NCBI GenBank assembly: GCA_028716385.1
Contig: JAQUPX010000004.1
Location: 275,165 to 339,164 of the forward strand
DNA from: a bacterium
GTDB lineage: Bacteria > Hydrothermota > UBA3073 > JACQXS01 > JAQTXJ01
DNA length: 64,000 nt
Reading direction: 5' to 3'
This document shows, piece after piece, positions 63,791 through 64,000 of this stretch; the first letter of the stretch is position 1, and each line of letters starts with the position of its first letter. A model generated the notes under the pieces. It was given only the letters and a program-made list of their open reading frames with translations, did no database searches and was not told the origin of the DNA. Both the position numbers and the translations under genes were made by a program.

Positions 63791-64000
63791 ATAGTAATTG
63801 GGTATGATATTAATTTTTAAGGAAGTGTCAAGAATTTTTAATTATCAAAAAGAGAACAGAAAGATTAGCCACAGATTAACACAGAATTACACGGAAAAAA
63901 ATTAAGACAGATAAAAGAATACAAAAATATTGGCACACAGATTTACACAGATTAAAGACGGAATGGCACAGAACCAGAAAAACAGAAAGAAATTTTTGCC
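63791..64000. other. intergenic tract with degenerate periodic repeats
   Basis: No gene is seen. GCCACAGATTAACACAGAAT and GGCACACAGATTTACACAG-type sequence (~63869-63960) with a recurring CACAGATT spacing of 10-12 nt. Confidence 0.5.

Noticed and set aside
1..64000. Insertion sequences, prophage or integrative element
   Set aside because: No transposase, integrase, recombinase or phage structural gene is visible, so the small palindromes must depend on machinery outside the window if mobile.

Overview
The window is low-GC chromosomal DNA from a Gram-negative (two-membrane) bacterium. Evidence for this is an LptF/LptG permease, lipobox lipoproteins, barrel-like proteins, and several secreted proteins ending in the roughly 80-residue Ig-like sorting domain typical of type IX secretion (T9SS). 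That combination, with TPR-rich genes, secreted TldD-like proteins and heavy palindromic repeat content, suggests an uncultured FCB-group or WOR-3/Cloacimonadota-like lineage. This placement is an inference and should be tested with gyrB and efp. The standard genetic code fits every gene.

Layout. 1-13.6 kb (+ strand) holds the 3' end of a sorting-domain protein, an MBL-fold hydrolase, a glycan locus (four glycosyltransferases and a GH130 enzyme) interrupted by a HEAT-repeat protein and an orphan RnfC, and a secreted propeller protein. 13.7-15.7 kb (- strand) is a sugar kinase/nucleotidyltransferase pair resembling AmgK/MurU. 15.9 kb holds a small FlgM-like gene. 16.2-28.3 kb (- strand) is a tight gene string: LptF/G-like, two secreted TldD-family proteins, a lipoprotein, gyrB, a DciA-like gene, hutU, a lipoprotein, a barrel-like protein and a TldE/PmbA. 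28.4-36 kb (- strand) holds two large paralogous subtilases, followed by thpR and an M24 peptidase. 38-53 kb (mostly +) is an accessory region: a kelch-like secreted protein, a nucleotidyltransferase, five TPR proteins (one fused to a class III cyclase), a trypsin-like protease, a DUF4145-like protein and an unknown 401-residue protein. 53-55 kb is an unusual Maf-RlmD fusion. 55.8-63.8 kb (- strand) holds an M16 active/inactive peptidase pair, a sorting-domain repeat protein, small membrane proteins, efp and tRNA-Leu(TAA).

The most striking signal is not a gene. The window is peppered with short GC-rich palindromic elements of several families. They fill intergenic regions, sit inside one another, and also lie in frame inside at least six protein-coding genes (up to three sites in one kinase). 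Two homologous intergenic tracts (37.74-37.89 and 51.46-51.62 kb) and the two subtilase paralogs give internal occupied/unoccupied site comparisons. Copies of one family show paired stem changes. This resembles the Rickettsia palindromic elements in behaviour but not in recognisable sequence, and is the best candidate here for an undescribed system.
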